From positions 62,001 to 126,000 of the forward strand of contig NZ_SUMF01000005.1 of assembly GCF_005048205.1 (NCBI RefSeq): a stretch of DNA of 64,000 nt, read 5' to 3'. The position numbers and the translations under genes were made by a program. Origin of the DNA: Chitiniphilus eburneus (GTDB lineage: Bacteria > Pseudomonadota > Gammaproteobacteria > Burkholderiales > Chitinibacteraceae). The notes under the pieces are model-generated. The model was given only the letters and a program-made list of their open reading frames with translations, had not been told where the DNA came from and made no database searches. The stretch's first letter is position 1, and every line of letters begins with the position of its first letter. Positions 46,901-56,181 of the stretch are shown here, in pieces.

Positions 46901-49161
46901 TTCCTGGCAGGTGTCGGGGTGGGGAGCTTGCGCGGTGGCTTGGCGCCACTGGCGGGTGGGGAGGGCTTGGCGGCAGCGGGCTTGGCGGGTGCTTTCGTGG
47001 CGGCTTTCTGCCGCGCTTCGAGCTGTTCGCGCAGCGTACTGTAATCGATGCGGTATTCGGGGGATGCGAGCGAGCCGGTCAGGCGGATCGGCACCGTCAG
47101 GCCCACGATATCGCGCAGCTCGGGCACGCGCGGGTTGGCGCTGGCGCGCATGGTGTAGTCGATGCTGCCCCGGCCCAGGTCGATCTGGCCGCCGCCATCC
47201 AGCCGCAGCAGGCCGGTGCCGACGTACAGGTCGCGATTGTTGGCGATGCCGTCCTTGATCGCCAGGCTGGCGTGCAGCTCGGAGAAGTGCGTGCTCGCCT
47301 TCATGTCGGCCGGGCTGACCTGCTCGCCATTCATCAGTTTCAACTGCTGGTTGGCGGTGCGCAGCAGCGCTTCCAGGTCCATCCCCCGGATCAGGCCGCG
47401 CGCCAGCGACATCCGCGCCCGGCCATTGGCCGAGCCGCGGATTTCGGACAGGCGCGAGCCGCGCGCCGAGACATCCAGGTCGAGCTGGCCGCGCCCTTCG
47501 AAGCGCGACGTCGCCAGCAGGTCGTTCATCAACGGATTGACGTTCACATCGGACAGCAACTGCCGCACATGAAAGCTGGGCACATCGCCGGAGGCATCGA
47601 TCTCCATCTGGCCGGACAACTCGCCGCCGTAGATGTGTGCCGACAGTGGGTCCAGCCGCACCTTGCCGTCGTTGGCCATGAACTGTAGCGCGATGTTCTG
47701 CAGGTGCAGGTTCTTCACCACGAATTCGCCGATATGCAGTTGCCCCTCGGCATCCAGTTGCTGGAGCCAGCCGAATTCGAACGGCGTTTCGGTATCGACC
47801 GCCTTGGCGCCTTCGGCCACGGCCGGCAGGTAGGGGGTGAGATCGAGCCGGGCGAGGTCCAGGTTGAGGCGGTAGCTCGGGTTGACGAAGTTGCTCACCG
47901 AGAACAGCGTGGCGAACTCGGCGCCATCCAGCGTGCCGCGATTGTCGAGCGAGATGGTTTCCTGTTGCAGGTCCATTTTCGCCTCGCCGGACAGTTCGAA
48001 CGGGATGGCGCCGCGCGGCAGGCCCTTGTTGGTGTAGGTGCCGGTCAGGCGGTAGTTGGGCAGGCGCGCCAGCGTGCCCTGGTGCAGTTCCAGCGGGCTG
48101 GCGAAATTGAGGGTGAAGGTCTGCTCCGGCGAACTGAGTTTCACGTCGAGCTTGGCCGCGTCGGCGCGCAGCGAGCCGCGTTGCGTTCCCGCCAGCGCCG
48201 GCACGTCCACTTCGGCCTCGATGCGGCTTTGCGGGCTGCGGATATCCAGGGCGAACTTCAGGTCGTTCAACCGCGCCACGCCGTTGCGGAAATCGATACG
48301 CGGGGCGTCCACCGTCCATTGCCACGCCTGCTGCGCCCGGGTGCCCACCGCCTTCACCTTGAGCGAGCCGCCGTTCAGGCGCAGCGGCTCCCAGCCGTAG
48401 ACCAGCTCGCCGGTGGCGTCGAGTTGCGCATGCGCCACGCCCAGGCTGTCGCCGCTCTTGCCCTGCTGCGTCATGTTCAGCGTCAGCCCCGCCACGTACA
48501 GCCTGCGCTCGGCGGCGATATAGCGCAGTGCCGCGCCCGCTTCGGTATGGCTGCGCCACCGGACGCTGCCGTTCTGCGCCAGGGCGAAGTCGCCGCTCAG
48601 TTTCAGCGCGCCTTCCTTGGGATCGGTGGGGTGATCCACCAACAGCTTCAGGTTGCTCAGGCTGACCGCGTCGCCAGTGGTGGTGTCGGCATAATCGAAA
48701 CGGCCATCGGTGAACTCCAGCGCCTGTAGGTCGAATCGCAGCTCCGCGTGCGCGCCACGGCTGGAAAGCAGGTCGTCGAAGTTATAGCGGCCATCGGCGA
48801 TGCGGCGGATCGACAGCTCGGGGCGATCCACCTCCAGCCGGGTGATGCTGACCTGATGCCGCCGCAGCAACGCCCAGGGCGAGAGCTGGATGCGCACGCG
48901 ATCGGCGTGGGCGAACCGGGTAATGGCATCGGTCTCGGACAGCGTGACGTCTTCGGCGATCAGGCCGGGGGAGGGCAGCAGCACCACGTGCGTGGTGCCC
49001 TGGATCGACAGCATGCGACCGGTTTCGCGGAAAACCAGCGCGCGCAGTTCGTTGCGCGCGTACTCGGCGTCGAAGAAATACGGGCCGACACCCAGCAACA
49101 GCGTCAGCGCGAACGCCAGCAGCAGGGTGATCCGGAAGGGACGGGAATGACGGAGGTCCAT
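46897..49161 (-). CDS. AsmA-family protein
   Basis: 754-residue inner-membrane-anchored periplasmic protein of the AsmA/TamB-like group, linked to outer-membrane lipid and protein homeostasis. One N-terminal membrane helix (about 12-28, TLLLAFALTLLLGVGPYFF) is followed by the AsmA start (RETGRMLSIQGTTHVVLLPS, then PGLIAEDVTLSE). The long beta-rich body ends with an AsmA_2-type C-terminus (GSIDYTMRASANPRVPELRD, LTVPIRLTGSLASPEYRID). A basic, Ala/Pro/Lys-rich tail closes it. It is the first gene of an asmA-mutY operon. The start at 49161 has only a weak RBS. Confidence 0.85.
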   Translation of the reverse strand: MDLRHSRPFRITLLLAFALTLLLGVGPYFFDAEYARNELRALVFRETGRMLSIQGTTHVVLLPSPGLIAEDVTLSETDAITRFAHADRVRIQLSPWALLRRHQVSITRLEVDRPELSIRRIADGRYNFDDLLSSRGAHAELRFDLQALEFTDGRFDYADTTTGDAVSLSNLKLLVDHPTDPKEGALKLSGDFALAQNGSVRWRSHTEAGAALRYIAAERRLYVAGLTLNMTQQGKSGDSLGVAHAQLDATGELVYGWEPLRLNGGSLKVKAVGTRAQQAWQWTVDAPRIDFRNGVARLNDLKFALDIRSPQSRIEAEVDVPALAGTQRGSLRADAAKLDVKLSSPEQTFTLNFASPLELHQGTLARLPNYRLTGTYTNKGLPRGAIPFELSGEAKMDLQQETISLDNRGTLDGAEFATLFSVSNFVNPSYRLNLDLARLDLTPYLPAVAEGAKAVDTETPFEFGWLQQLDAEGQLHIGEFVVKNLHLQNIALQFMANDGKVRLDPLSAHIYGGELSGQMEIDASGDVPSFHVRQLLSDVNVNPLMNDLLATSRFEGRGQLDLDVSARGSRLSEIRGSANGRARMSLARGLIRGMDLEALLRTANQQLKLMNGEQVSPADMKASTHFSELHASLAIKDGIANNRDLYVGTGLLRLDGGGQIDLGRGSIDYTMRASANPRVPELRDIVGLTVPIRLTGSLASPEYRIDYSTLREQLEARQKAATKAPAKPAAAKPSPPASGAKPPRKLPTPTPARK

Positions 49162-49497
49162 TCGTGGGCAGGCGGTTTGAATGCGGCCGATTATCGCGAA
49201 CGTGCGAATGTTTTCCTAGCACCTATTTGGCGCAGCTCGGTGATCGGTGGTGGACCGGTGGCCGGGCGCGCCTGGAGATCCGGGGCTTCGCGCCGCGTGG
49301 ATCGGCTGCCGTCTTGCGCGCGGCCTGCCCCGCGGGGCAGGCCGGCAGCGGCGTCTCCAGATCGATTCGACCGCCTGCCACCGGCATCCAGCCCGTGCTG
49401 AACGCAGTTTCAAACGGCCTGATTCGTGACATTCCCCTCTTGTTCCCCGGGCCGGTTGAACTAACATTGCCCGATCGCTTTCCCAAGGAAGTCCGCA
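49162..49497. other. Divergent intergenic region with a 22-bp perfect palindrome
   Basis: 336 nt between asmA and the thioesterase operon; it must hold both promoters. A 22-bp perfect GC-rich palindrome lies at 49322-49343 (core CTGCCCCGCGGGGCAG). It is framed by CTGGAGA (49272-49278) and TCTCCAG (49354-49360), so a larger stem is possible. No gene is seen. Confidence 0.5.
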
Positions 49498-49908
49498 ATG
49501 CCCCAACCCACCCGCATCAAGGTGCGCGGCTATCATCTCGACCTGTATGGCCACGTCAACAACGCCCGTTATCTGGAATTCCTGGAAGAAGCGCGCTGGA
49601 ACATGATGGAGGAGGGCGGGCAGCTCGACTGGTTCATGCAACAGCGCCTGGCGCTGGTGATCAGCCGCATCGACATCCAGTACAAGCGCCCGGCCTCCAT
49701 GGGCGACGAATTGCTGGTGGATAGCGTGCTGTCGTCGCTGGCGGAACGCCACGGCGTGGTCACCCAACGCATCGTGCGGGCCGACAACGGCAAGCTGGTG
49801 GCACAGGCCGACGTCACCTTCGCGGTCATCCATCCCGATCAGCCCGGCGCGCAGCCCATGGCGGGCGAAATCGCCGAACGCCTGAGCAACCTGCTGGAGG
49901 AGCGCTGA
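49498..49908 (+). CDS. Hotdog-fold acyl-CoA thioesterase
   Basis: 136-residue 4HBT-type thioesterase. The catalytic signature is LDLYGHVNNARYLEFLEEAR, with a further RIDIQYKRPASMGDELLV strand. Relatives hydrolyse fatty or aromatic acyl-CoA esters in the cytoplasm; the substrate here is unknown. AAGGAAG sits 8 nt before the ATG. It is the first gene of a three-gene operon with a LEA2 lipoprotein one base downstream. Confidence 0.88.
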   Translation: MPQPTRIKVRGYHLDLYGHVNNARYLEFLEEARWNMMEEGGQLDWFMQQRLALVISRIDIQYKRPASMGDELLVDSVLSSLAERHGVVTQRIVRADNGKLVAQADVTFAVIHPDQPGAQPMAGEIAERLSNLLEER

Positions 49909-49909
49909 G

Positions 49910-50389
49910 ATGCGCCGCTTGCTGATCCTGTGCGTGACCTTGCTGCTGGCGGCCTGCGCCGGGTTGCCCACCAACCTGGAAAAGCCGCGCGTCTCGCTGG
50001 CGGGTATTTCGCTGAAAGAGGCGGGCCTGTTCGAGCAACGCTTCACCCTGACGCTGCGCGTGGAGAACCCCAACAACGTGGCGTTGCCGATCAAGGGGCT
50101 GGATACCACGCTGGCGGTCAACGACAAACCGCTGGCCTCGGGCGTCGCCGCGCAATCGGTGACGATCCCTGCGATGGGCGAGGCGAAACTGGCGATCGAC
50201 GTCACCAGCAACCTGGCGGCGCTGGTGCGCCAGCTACGCGCCGCCAACGGACAGGGCGCGCCGCGCTATCGGCTAACGGGTAAACTGTTCGTGCCGCTTC
50301 GCGCCGACGGCATCCCCTTCGACCTCGAAGGAGAGGTTCCGGCGATCGAGGGGCTGTTCGAGCCGGCCGGGAAAACCCAGCAGTTCTAG
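49910..50389 (+). CDS. LEA type 2 domain lipoprotein
   Basis: 159-residue predicted lipoprotein. The signal peptide RRLLILCVTLLLAAC ends in the lipobox LLAAC, with lipidation expected at Cys16; residue +2 is Ala, favouring the outer membrane. The mature part is a LEA2/WHy immunoglobulin-like fold (FTLTLRVENPNNVALPIKGL). The function of bacterial LEA2 lipoproteins is not settled; some relate to desiccation tolerance. The RBS GGAGGAG lies inside the end of the thioesterase gene, so the two are coupled. Confidence 0.85.
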   Translation: MRRLLILCVTLLLAACAGLPTNLEKPRVSLAGISLKEAGLFEQRFTLTLRVENPNNVALPIKGLDTTLAVNDKPLASGVAAQSVTIPAMGEAKLAIDVTSNLAALVRQLRAANGQGAPRYRLTGKLFVPLRADGIPFDLEGEVPAIEGLFEPAGKTQQF

Positions 50390-50430
50390 CCGCCGCGCTG
50401 CCGTGAAACGAAAACGAGCCTGTTCCTGCC

Positions 50431-50997
50431 ATGAGCGACAACGAATCGGATCGCCAGCCGATCATCGAGATCGTCACCACCAGCAGTGCTGAAGCCGAGC
50501 TGGACCCACCCGAGCCGGGCCAGGCCGCCCAGCCGGCGGCGAGTTCCTCGTTCCTGCGGCGCTTCCAGTTGCCGCTGATGATCGGCGCCGGCGTACTGCT
50601 GGCGCTGCTGCTGTTCGGTATCGGGCTGGGGCTGGGCTTGTTCGTCCGCGAGTTCAACGAAAAGCAGTATGTCGACCAGATCACCCTGCTGCGCGGCGCG
50701 CTGGAAAGAAACGCCACCGGCTGGGAAGAGGCGCGCAAATCGCTGGAGGATGCCGAAACCCGGCAAAAAGAGGTGGAAGGCGAGCGCGACGAGCTGAAAT
50801 CGCAACTGGATGTGGTGCAACAGGCGCTGAAATCCGCGCTGGCCCAGATCTCCACGCTGACACCCACCCCGACGCCCCGGATCGTTCCGAGCACTGATGC
50901 CACCGGCGCGCGCTATCTGCGCTTCGGCAACAAGAACTGCCTCATCCGACCCGGACAGGATCGGGTGGAACTGGAAAACTGCTTCCAGGAACACTGA
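50431..50997 (+). CDS. Hypothetical membrane-anchored coiled-coil protein
   Basis: 188-residue protein with no recognised family. A disordered acidic N-terminus (about 1-40) is followed by one membrane helix (about 47-71, LPLMIGAGVLLALLLFGIGL), then a coiled coil of about 60 residues (EARKSLEDAETRQKEVEGER), a Thr/Pro linker (TPTPTPRIVP) and a small C-terminal part with two cysteines (NKNCLIRPG, LENCFQEH) that could form a disulfide outside the cytoplasm. It is the third gene of the thioesterase/LEA2 operon, which ends at the terminator 18 nt downstream. Confidence 0.72.
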   Translation: MSDNESDRQPIIEIVTTSSAEAELDPPEPGQAAQPAASSSFLRRFQLPLMIGAGVLLALLLFGIGLGLGLFVREFNEKQYVDQITLLRGALERNATGWEEARKSLEDAETRQKEVEGERDELKSQLDVVQQALKSALAQISTLTPTPTPRIVPSTDATGARYLRFGNKNCLIRPGQDRVELENCFQEH

Positions 50998-51014
50998 CCC
51001 GCTCCCCGCCCCAT

Positions 51015-51041
51015 ACGGCGTGCCTGGTGCACGCCGTTTTT
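51015..51041 (+). terminator. Terminator of the thioesterase operon
   Basis: ACGGCGTGC-CTGGT-GCACGCCGT, a 9-bp perfect stem followed by TTTTT, 18 nt after the last stop codon of the operon. Confidence 0.88.
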
Positions 51042-51179
51042 CGTTTTGGCCGAGCGAACCGGCGGGAGCCCACTAGCGGGCAAAGACCAGGGTGTCATTG
51101 ATGACGATGGACTTTCACCCCAACGTTTTGCAGCACCGCACAGGCTCGCAAACGAGGCCCCCTCGCGGCGGCGAGGGCG

Positions 51180-51667
51180 GGGGGAGTGGAATCAATCAGG
51201 GAGAGCCGCTGCCGGCAGGCTGCTCATGTGGTGCGCCCGGCTTCGCCGGGAGCTTGATGTCGGTGGATTTTTAGCTCGTGCATGCAAGGCCCCAAGGCTC
51301 GGGGGGAGTGGAATCAATCAGGGAGAGCCGCTGCTGGCAGGCTGTTCATGTGGTGCGCTCGGCTTTGCCGGGAGCTTGCTGCCAGTGGATTTTTAGTTCG
51401 TGCATGCAAGGCCCCAAGGCTCGGGGGGAGTGGAATCAATCAGGGAGAGCCGCTGCTGGCAGGCTGTTCATGTGGTGCGCTCGGCTTTGCCGGGAGCTTG
51501 CTGCCAGTGGATTTTTAGTTCGTGCATGCAAGGCCCCAAGGCTCGGGGGGAGTGGAATCAATCAGGGAGAGCCGCTGCTGGCAGGCTGTTCATGTGGTAT
51601 GCCCGGCTTTGCCGGGAGCTTGATGTCGGTGGATTTTTAGCTCATGCATGCAAGGCCCCAAGGCTCG
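51180..51667. repeat. Four tandem copies of a 122-bp unit
   Basis: GTGGAATCAATCAGGGAGAG recurs at 51186, 51308, 51430 and 51552, exactly 122 bp apart. Copies 2 and 3 are almost identical; copies 1 and 4 share variants near their ends (GATGTCGG instead of GCTGCCAG). Each unit contains a small hairpin (CCCGGC/GCCGGG or similar). Because 122 is not a multiple of 3, ORFs through the array shift frame in each unit and all end at the same TAG, so it is not protein coding. The surrounding gap 51042-51872 has no gene. Confidence 0.9.
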
Positions 51668-51823
51668 GCGGAGGGGGGGCGATGCCTGCAAACCACTGGC
51701 CAATCGCGCCAGACTTTGCCGAGGGCCAATCTGTCGGCGGATTTTCTATCGACGGTGCGCAAAACAAACAGGCCCTTACCCGCCGTTACCGAGCTGCATG
51801 CCAAGCCGCCACGGGCGTTCGTG

Positions 51824-51829
51824 TAAAAT
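51824..51829 (+). promoter_or_regulatory. Possible -10 of the aminotransferase gene
   Basis: TAAAAT preceded by TG, 44 nt before the start codon. No convincing -35 is present. Confidence 0.3.
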
Positions 51830-51872
51830 GCACGCTTCCTTTTTCTTGGGCGATGCCCGCCTTGGAGCACTG

Positions 51873-53075
51873 ATGACCGCCTCGATCTTTGCCGCCGTCG
51901 AAATGGCCCCCCGCGACCCGATCCTGGGTCTGAACGAAGCCTACAACGCCGACACCCGTAGCAATAAAGTGAACCTCGGTGTCGGGGTCTACTACAACGA
52001 CAACGGCAAAATCCCGCTGCTGGCCGCCGTCAAGGCCGCGGAAGAGGCCCGTCTGAAGAATGCACCGCCGCGCGGCTACCAGCCGATCGAAGGCCTGGGC
52101 GCCTACAACACCGCCGTCCAGAACCTGCTGTTCGGTGCTGGTAATGCACTGGCCGAGGCCGGCCGCCTGGTCACCGCCGAGGCCCTGGGTGGCACCGGCG
52201 CGCTGAAGATCGGTGCCGACTTCCTCAAGCGCCTGTCTCCCGAAGCCACCGTCTACATCAGTGACCCGTCGTGGGAAAACCACCGCGCGTTGTTCGAATC
52301 GGCCGGCTTCAAGGTCGAGAACTACCCGTACTACGATGCCACCACCCGTGGCGTGAACTTCGCCGGCATGAAGGCCGCGCTGCTGTCGTACGCGCCGGGC
52401 TCGGTCATCGTGCTGCACGCCTGCTGCCACAACCCCACCGGTGCCGATCTCTCCGACGCGCAATGGGCCGAAGTGGTCGAAGCCTGCCGCGAGCGTGGCC
52501 TGGTGCCGTTCCTCGACATGGCGTATCAGGGCTTTGCCGAAGGCATCGAAGCCGACGCCGTGGCCGTGCGCGCCTTCGCCGCATCGGGCCTGCAATTCTT
52601 CATCTCCAGCTCGTTCTCCAAGAGCTTCTCGCTGTACGGCGAGCGCGTTGGCGCGCTGACCATCATCACCAGCGGCAAGGAAGAATCGGGCCGCGTGCTG
52701 TCGCAACTGAAGCGCGTGATCCGCACCAACTATTCCAACCCGCCGATCCATGGCGGCGCCATCGTTGCGGCCGTGCTGTCGGATGCCGGCCTGCGCGCCC
52801 AGTGGGAAGACGAACTGGCCGGCATGCGCGATCGCATCCGCGCCATGCGTACCGGCCTGGTCGAAAAACTGAAGGCCCGCAATGTGGCTCAGGACTTCAG
52901 CTTTGTCGTAGGGCAGCGCGGTATGTTCTCCTACACCGGCCTCACCGCCGCCCAGGTTGAAAAGCTGAAGGACGAGTACGGCATCTACGCCGTGTCCACC
53001 GGCCGTATCTGCCTGGCCGCGCTGAACAACCAGAACATCGATTACGTTGCCGATGCCATCGCCAAGGTGGTCTGA
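51873..53075 (+). CDS. Aromatic/aspartate aminotransferase (AspC/TyrB type)
   Basis: 400-residue PLP enzyme of aminotransferase subgroup I alpha. The family start FAAVEMAPRDPILGLNEAYN is present, with NLGVGVYYNDNGKIPLL, HACCHNPTGADL (PLP-contacting Asn), and the Schiff-base Lys250 in SSSFSKSFSLYGERVG. The active-site Arg lies in the C-terminal SVSTGRICLAALN-like stretch (AVSTGRICLAALNNQN). It transfers amino groups between aspartate or aromatic amino acids and 2-oxoglutarate; sequence alone does not separate AspC from TyrB. RBS TTGGAG precedes the ATG. It is monocistronic with a strong terminator. Confidence 0.93.
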   Translation: MTASIFAAVEMAPRDPILGLNEAYNADTRSNKVNLGVGVYYNDNGKIPLLAAVKAAEEARLKNAPPRGYQPIEGLGAYNTAVQNLLFGAGNALAEAGRLVTAEALGGTGALKIGADFLKRLSPEATVYISDPSWENHRALFESAGFKVENYPYYDATTRGVNFAGMKAALLSYAPGSVIVLHACCHNPTGADLSDAQWAEVVEACRERGLVPFLDMAYQGFAEGIEADAVAVRAFAASGLQFFISSSFSKSFSLYGERVGALTIITSGKEESGRVLSQLKRVIRTNYSNPPIHGGAIVAAVLSDAGLRAQWEDELAGMRDRIRAMRTGLVEKLKARNVAQDFSFVVGQRGMFSYTGLTAAQVEKLKDEYGIYAVSTGRICLAALNNQNIDYVADAIAKVV

Positions 53076-53100
53076 CCGATTGCCGGTTGTGCTCTGAAAA

Positions 53101-53122
53101 CCCCGCTTCGGCGGGGTTTTTT
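53101..53122 (+). terminator. Terminator after the aminotransferase gene
   Basis: CCCCGC-TTCG-GCGGGG stem-loop with AAAA before and six T residues after, 25 nt past the stop codon. Confidence 0.92.
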
Positions 53123-53250
53123 GTTGCGCGCGGGGCCGGGCGCGCGGTCTGGATGGGGCGTGTGCTGGTGGTGATATCTGGTGGTTTGATGTCGGCAAAA
53201 TTCGGTTTGCGCCTCTAAGCTCAAACAGACCCCAGCCGCCAAGGTCCGCC

Positions 53251-56181
53251 ATGCCACCCGCCCTGCAAAACGTGCGCTACCCGCTGCATATCCATATCGC
53301 GTGGTTGTTCCTCGCGCTGATCGTCACTTTTTCGTCGATCAGCATCATTTATCACGACCGGCAGGCCAGCCGGATGATCCTGGCCGATTCCAGGGTGCTG
53401 TTCTCGCGCATCGGCGAGCAGACCGAGCAGCGCGTCAGCGCGCTGTACGGGGGTAGTGGTACGGTGGTCCGCCTGCTGGCGCGCCACGATTTCGCCCGTG
53501 CCACCACGCTGGAACAACGGCTGCAAAGCCTGCCCTATCTGACGCAGGCGCTGGCCAGCCAGCCCGCGCAATCGGCGATCTACGCCGGTAACGACCAGGG
53601 CGATTTCTTCCTGCTGCGCCGTTATGATCCGGCCACCATGGACGACCGCTTCAAGGCTCCGCCGCAAACGGGCTTCGTGGTGCAGAGCGTGGAGCGTGGC
53701 AGCGGTACGGTACGTGGGCGTTACCTGTTCTTCGACGCCGCGCTGCGCCGCTTGGGCGAGCGCGACGAGGCGCAATATCTTTTCGACCCCCGCCAGCGCC
53801 CCTGGTATGCCGCTGCGCTCAGGATGGACGACGTGGCCGCCACCGCGCCCTACGTGTTCTTCACCACGCGCGAAGTGGGCACCACGCTGGCGCGGCGCAC
53901 GCCGGATGGGCGGGCGGTGGTGGCGGTGGACATCACGCTGGATGCGCTCTCCGACGCCCTGGCGCGCGACAAGGTGACGCCAGGGGCGGCGCTGGCGTTG
54001 ATCGATGCGGAATCGCAGGTGGTCGCCTATGGCGACCCGACCAAGGTGGTACGCCGCAACCCCGACGGCGGCTTCTCGCTCAGCCAGGTCGGCGGCCTGG
54101 GCGTGCCGGTGCTGGCGCAGTTGGCCAGTGCCCGCCCCGGAACGCAACGCCTGACGGCGGCCGGCCGCTCCTGGCAGGGGTACGTCGGACTGCTGCCGGT
54201 ATCCGGCGGCGCCAACTTGCGGCTGGTGCTGGCCGCGCCGGAGGATGAACTGCTGGCCGACGCCCGTCGGCTGCGACGCCAGACCATGCTGATCGCGGTG
54301 GCACTGGCGGCGGTGATGGTGCCGCTGGCAATCCTGCTGTCGCGGCTGGCATCGCGACCCATCGTCGCTCTGACCGACGAGGCGCGCGAAATCCAGGCAT
54401 TGCGCTTTGCCTCACCGTTGAAGGTGCGCTCCTTCGTCTCCGAGATCGACGAACTGGCGCAGTCGATGGGCGGGATGAAATCGACCATCCACCAGTTTCT
54501 GCACATCGGTTCGGCCTTGGCGTCGGAACACAATTTCGAACGCCTGCTGGCGCGCATCCTGCGCGAGACGGTGGGGCTGGCCGGGGCCGAGGGTGGCGTG
54601 GTCTATCTGCGCGAACCGGATGGTCGCCTGACCCCGGCGCACGCGCGCTGGCACGATCGCACGCTGGAAACATCGTTGCCGGTGCTTGCGCCGGACGAAG
54701 ACCACCCGGTGGCGCAGGCCGTGCGCGACGGCCACAGCGTGCATGTCACCCATGGGCTGGCCAACCTGGCGGAATGGTACGGCCCGCTGGCGGACTTCGA
54801 GGCGGCGATGACGCTGATCGCGATTCCACTGACCGATCGCCATGGCGTGGCGGTGGGGGTGCTGCTGTTACTGGAGGACGATCGCGACGGTCAGGGCATC
54901 AAGCGCAAGGTCGGGCGGGAACTGGTGGCGCTGGTGGAGGCGGTGTCCGGCTCCGCCGCCGCCGCGTTGCAGACGCAGCGCCTGCTGGCCGAACAGAAGG
55001 CGCTGCTGGAAGCGTTCATCCAGTTGGTGGCGGGCGCCATCGACGCCAAGAGCCCGTATACCGGCGGCCACTGCCAGCGCGTACCGGTGCTGACCAAGAT
55101 GCTGGCCGAGGCGGGGGTCAGGGCGGACCACGGCCCGCTGCGCGATTTCACGCTGAACGAAGAACAGTGGGAAGCGCTGCACATCGCGGCGTGGCTGCAC
55201 GATTGCGGCAAGGTCACCACGCCCGAATACGTGGTGGACAAGGCCACCAAGCTGGAAACGCTGTACGACCGCATCCACGAGGTACGGATGCGTTTCGAGC
55301 TGCTGAAGCGGGACGCCGAACTCAACTACTGGCGCGCGGTGGCGGGCGGCGCCGATGACGCCGCGTTGCGGCCGGCGCTGGATGCCGAACTGGCGGCACT
55401 GGACGACGACTTCGCCTTCGTCGCCGCCTGCAACGAAGGCGGCGAGGCGATGGCGCCGGAGAATGTGGATCGCCTGCGGGCCATTGCCGCGCGTACCTGG
55501 CGCCGCACGCTGTCGGACCGGATCGGCATCTCGCACGAAGAACGCCAGCGCAAGGCGGCCACGCCTGAACCGGCATTACCGGTCTACGAACCGCTGCTCG
55601 CCGACCGCCCGGAGCACCTGTTCGCACGCGGCCCGCGCGATCACCTGCCGGAAGGCCATGGCTTCGACATGGCGGTGCCGGAACACCTCTACAACCGTGG
55701 CGAACTGTACAACCTGAGCGTGCGACGCGGCACGCTCACCGCCGAGGAACGCTACAAGATCAACGAACACATCGTGCAGACCATCGTGATGCTGGAAAAG
55801 CTGCCGTTCCCGCGCCACCTGATGCAGGTGCCGGAACTGGCGGGCGGGCATCACGAGAAAATGGATGGCACCGGTTACCCACGTCGCCTGACGCGGGCGC
55901 AGATGAGCATCCCCGCGCGGATGATGGCGATTGCCGACATTTTCGAAGCACTGACGGCGATCGACCGCCCATACAAGGAAGGCAAGAAGTTATCCGAAGC
56001 GGTGGCGATCATGGCGCGGATGGCACGCGAAGCGCACGTCGATCCCGACCTGTTCCGCCTGTTCATCGAATCGGGCGTCTACCGCGATTACGCCGTGGCC
56101 TATCTGCAACCGGGGCAGATCGACGAGGTGGACGAAACGGCGGCGCTGGCGGGGGTGGGGGAAGGGTTGAACGGGGGCTAG
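53251..56181 (+). CDS. Membrane HD-GYP protein with periplasmic sensor and GAF domain
   Basis: 976-residue predicted c-di-GMP phosphodiesterase. Layout: membrane helix (about 14-36), dCache-like periplasmic domain (about 40-345), membrane helix (about 352-372), HAMP (RLASRPIVALTDEAREIQAL onward), GAF (about 440-590), then HD-GYP. The HD motif is WLHDCGKVTTPEYV (His650-Asp651) and the GYP part is GHHEKMDGTGYPRRLT (from about residue 866). The two are about 215 residues apart, whereas they are usually nearer 60, so a roughly 140-residue insertion (about 670-815) sits inside the catalytic domain. All key residues are kept, so activity is plausible. The stop codon TAG is completed by element copy 4. 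Confidence 0.88.
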   Translation: MPPALQNVRYPLHIHIAWLFLALIVTFSSISIIYHDRQASRMILADSRVLFSRIGEQTEQRVSALYGGSGTVVRLLARHDFARATTLEQRLQSLPYLTQALASQPAQSAIYAGNDQGDFFLLRRYDPATMDDRFKAPPQTGFVVQSVERGSGTVRGRYLFFDAALRRLGERDEAQYLFDPRQRPWYAAALRMDDVAATAPYVFFTTREVGTTLARRTPDGRAVVAVDITLDALSDALARDKVTPGAALALIDAESQVVAYGDPTKVVRRNPDGGFSLSQVGGLGVPVLAQLASARPGTQRLTAAGRSWQGYVGLLPVSGGANLRLVLAAPEDELLADARRLRRQTMLIAVALAAVMVPLAILLSRLASRPIVALTDEAREIQALRFASPLKVRSFVSEIDELAQSMGGMKSTIHQFLHIGSALASEHNFERLLARILRETVGLAGAEGGVVYLREPDGRLTPAHARWHDRTLETSLPVLAPDEDHPVAQAVRDGHSVHVTHGLANLAEWYGPLADFEAAMTLIAIPLTDRHGVAVGVLLLLEDDRDGQGIKRKVGRELVALVEAVSGSAAAALQTQRLLAEQKALLEAFIQLVAGAIDAKSPYTGGHCQRVPVLTKMLAEAGVRADHGPLRDFTLNEEQWEALHIAAWLHDCGKVTTPEYVVDKATKLETLYDRIHEVRMRFELLKRDAELNYWRAVAGGADDAALRPALDAELAALDDDFAFVAACNEGGEAMAPENVDRLRAIAARTWRRTLSDRIGISHEERQRKAATPEPALPVYEPLLADRPEHLFARGPRDHLPEGHGFDMAVPEHLYNRGELYNLSVRRGTLTAEERYKINEHIVQTIVMLEKLPFPRHLMQVPELAGGHHEKMDGTGYPRRLTRAQMSIPARMMAIADIFEALTAIDRPYKEGKKLSEAVAIMARMAREAHVDPDLFRLFIESGVYRDYAVAYLQPGQIDEVDETAALAGVGEGLNGG

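Noticed and set aside
45860-48559. A 899-codon open frame covering mutY and continuing far upstream
   Set aside because: Only the last 346 codons (from 46900) resemble a protein, MutY. The rest is an out-of-frame reading of asmA and is low-complexity Arg/Ala/Gly sequence.
51180-51667. CRISPR array
   Set aside because: The units are directly adjacent 122-bp repeats with no variable spacers, and no cas genes are nearby.
51046-51873. Several overlapping ORFs through the 122-bp repeat array
   Set aside because: They shift frame between units because 122 is not divisible by three, have no RBS and all stop at the same repeated TAG.
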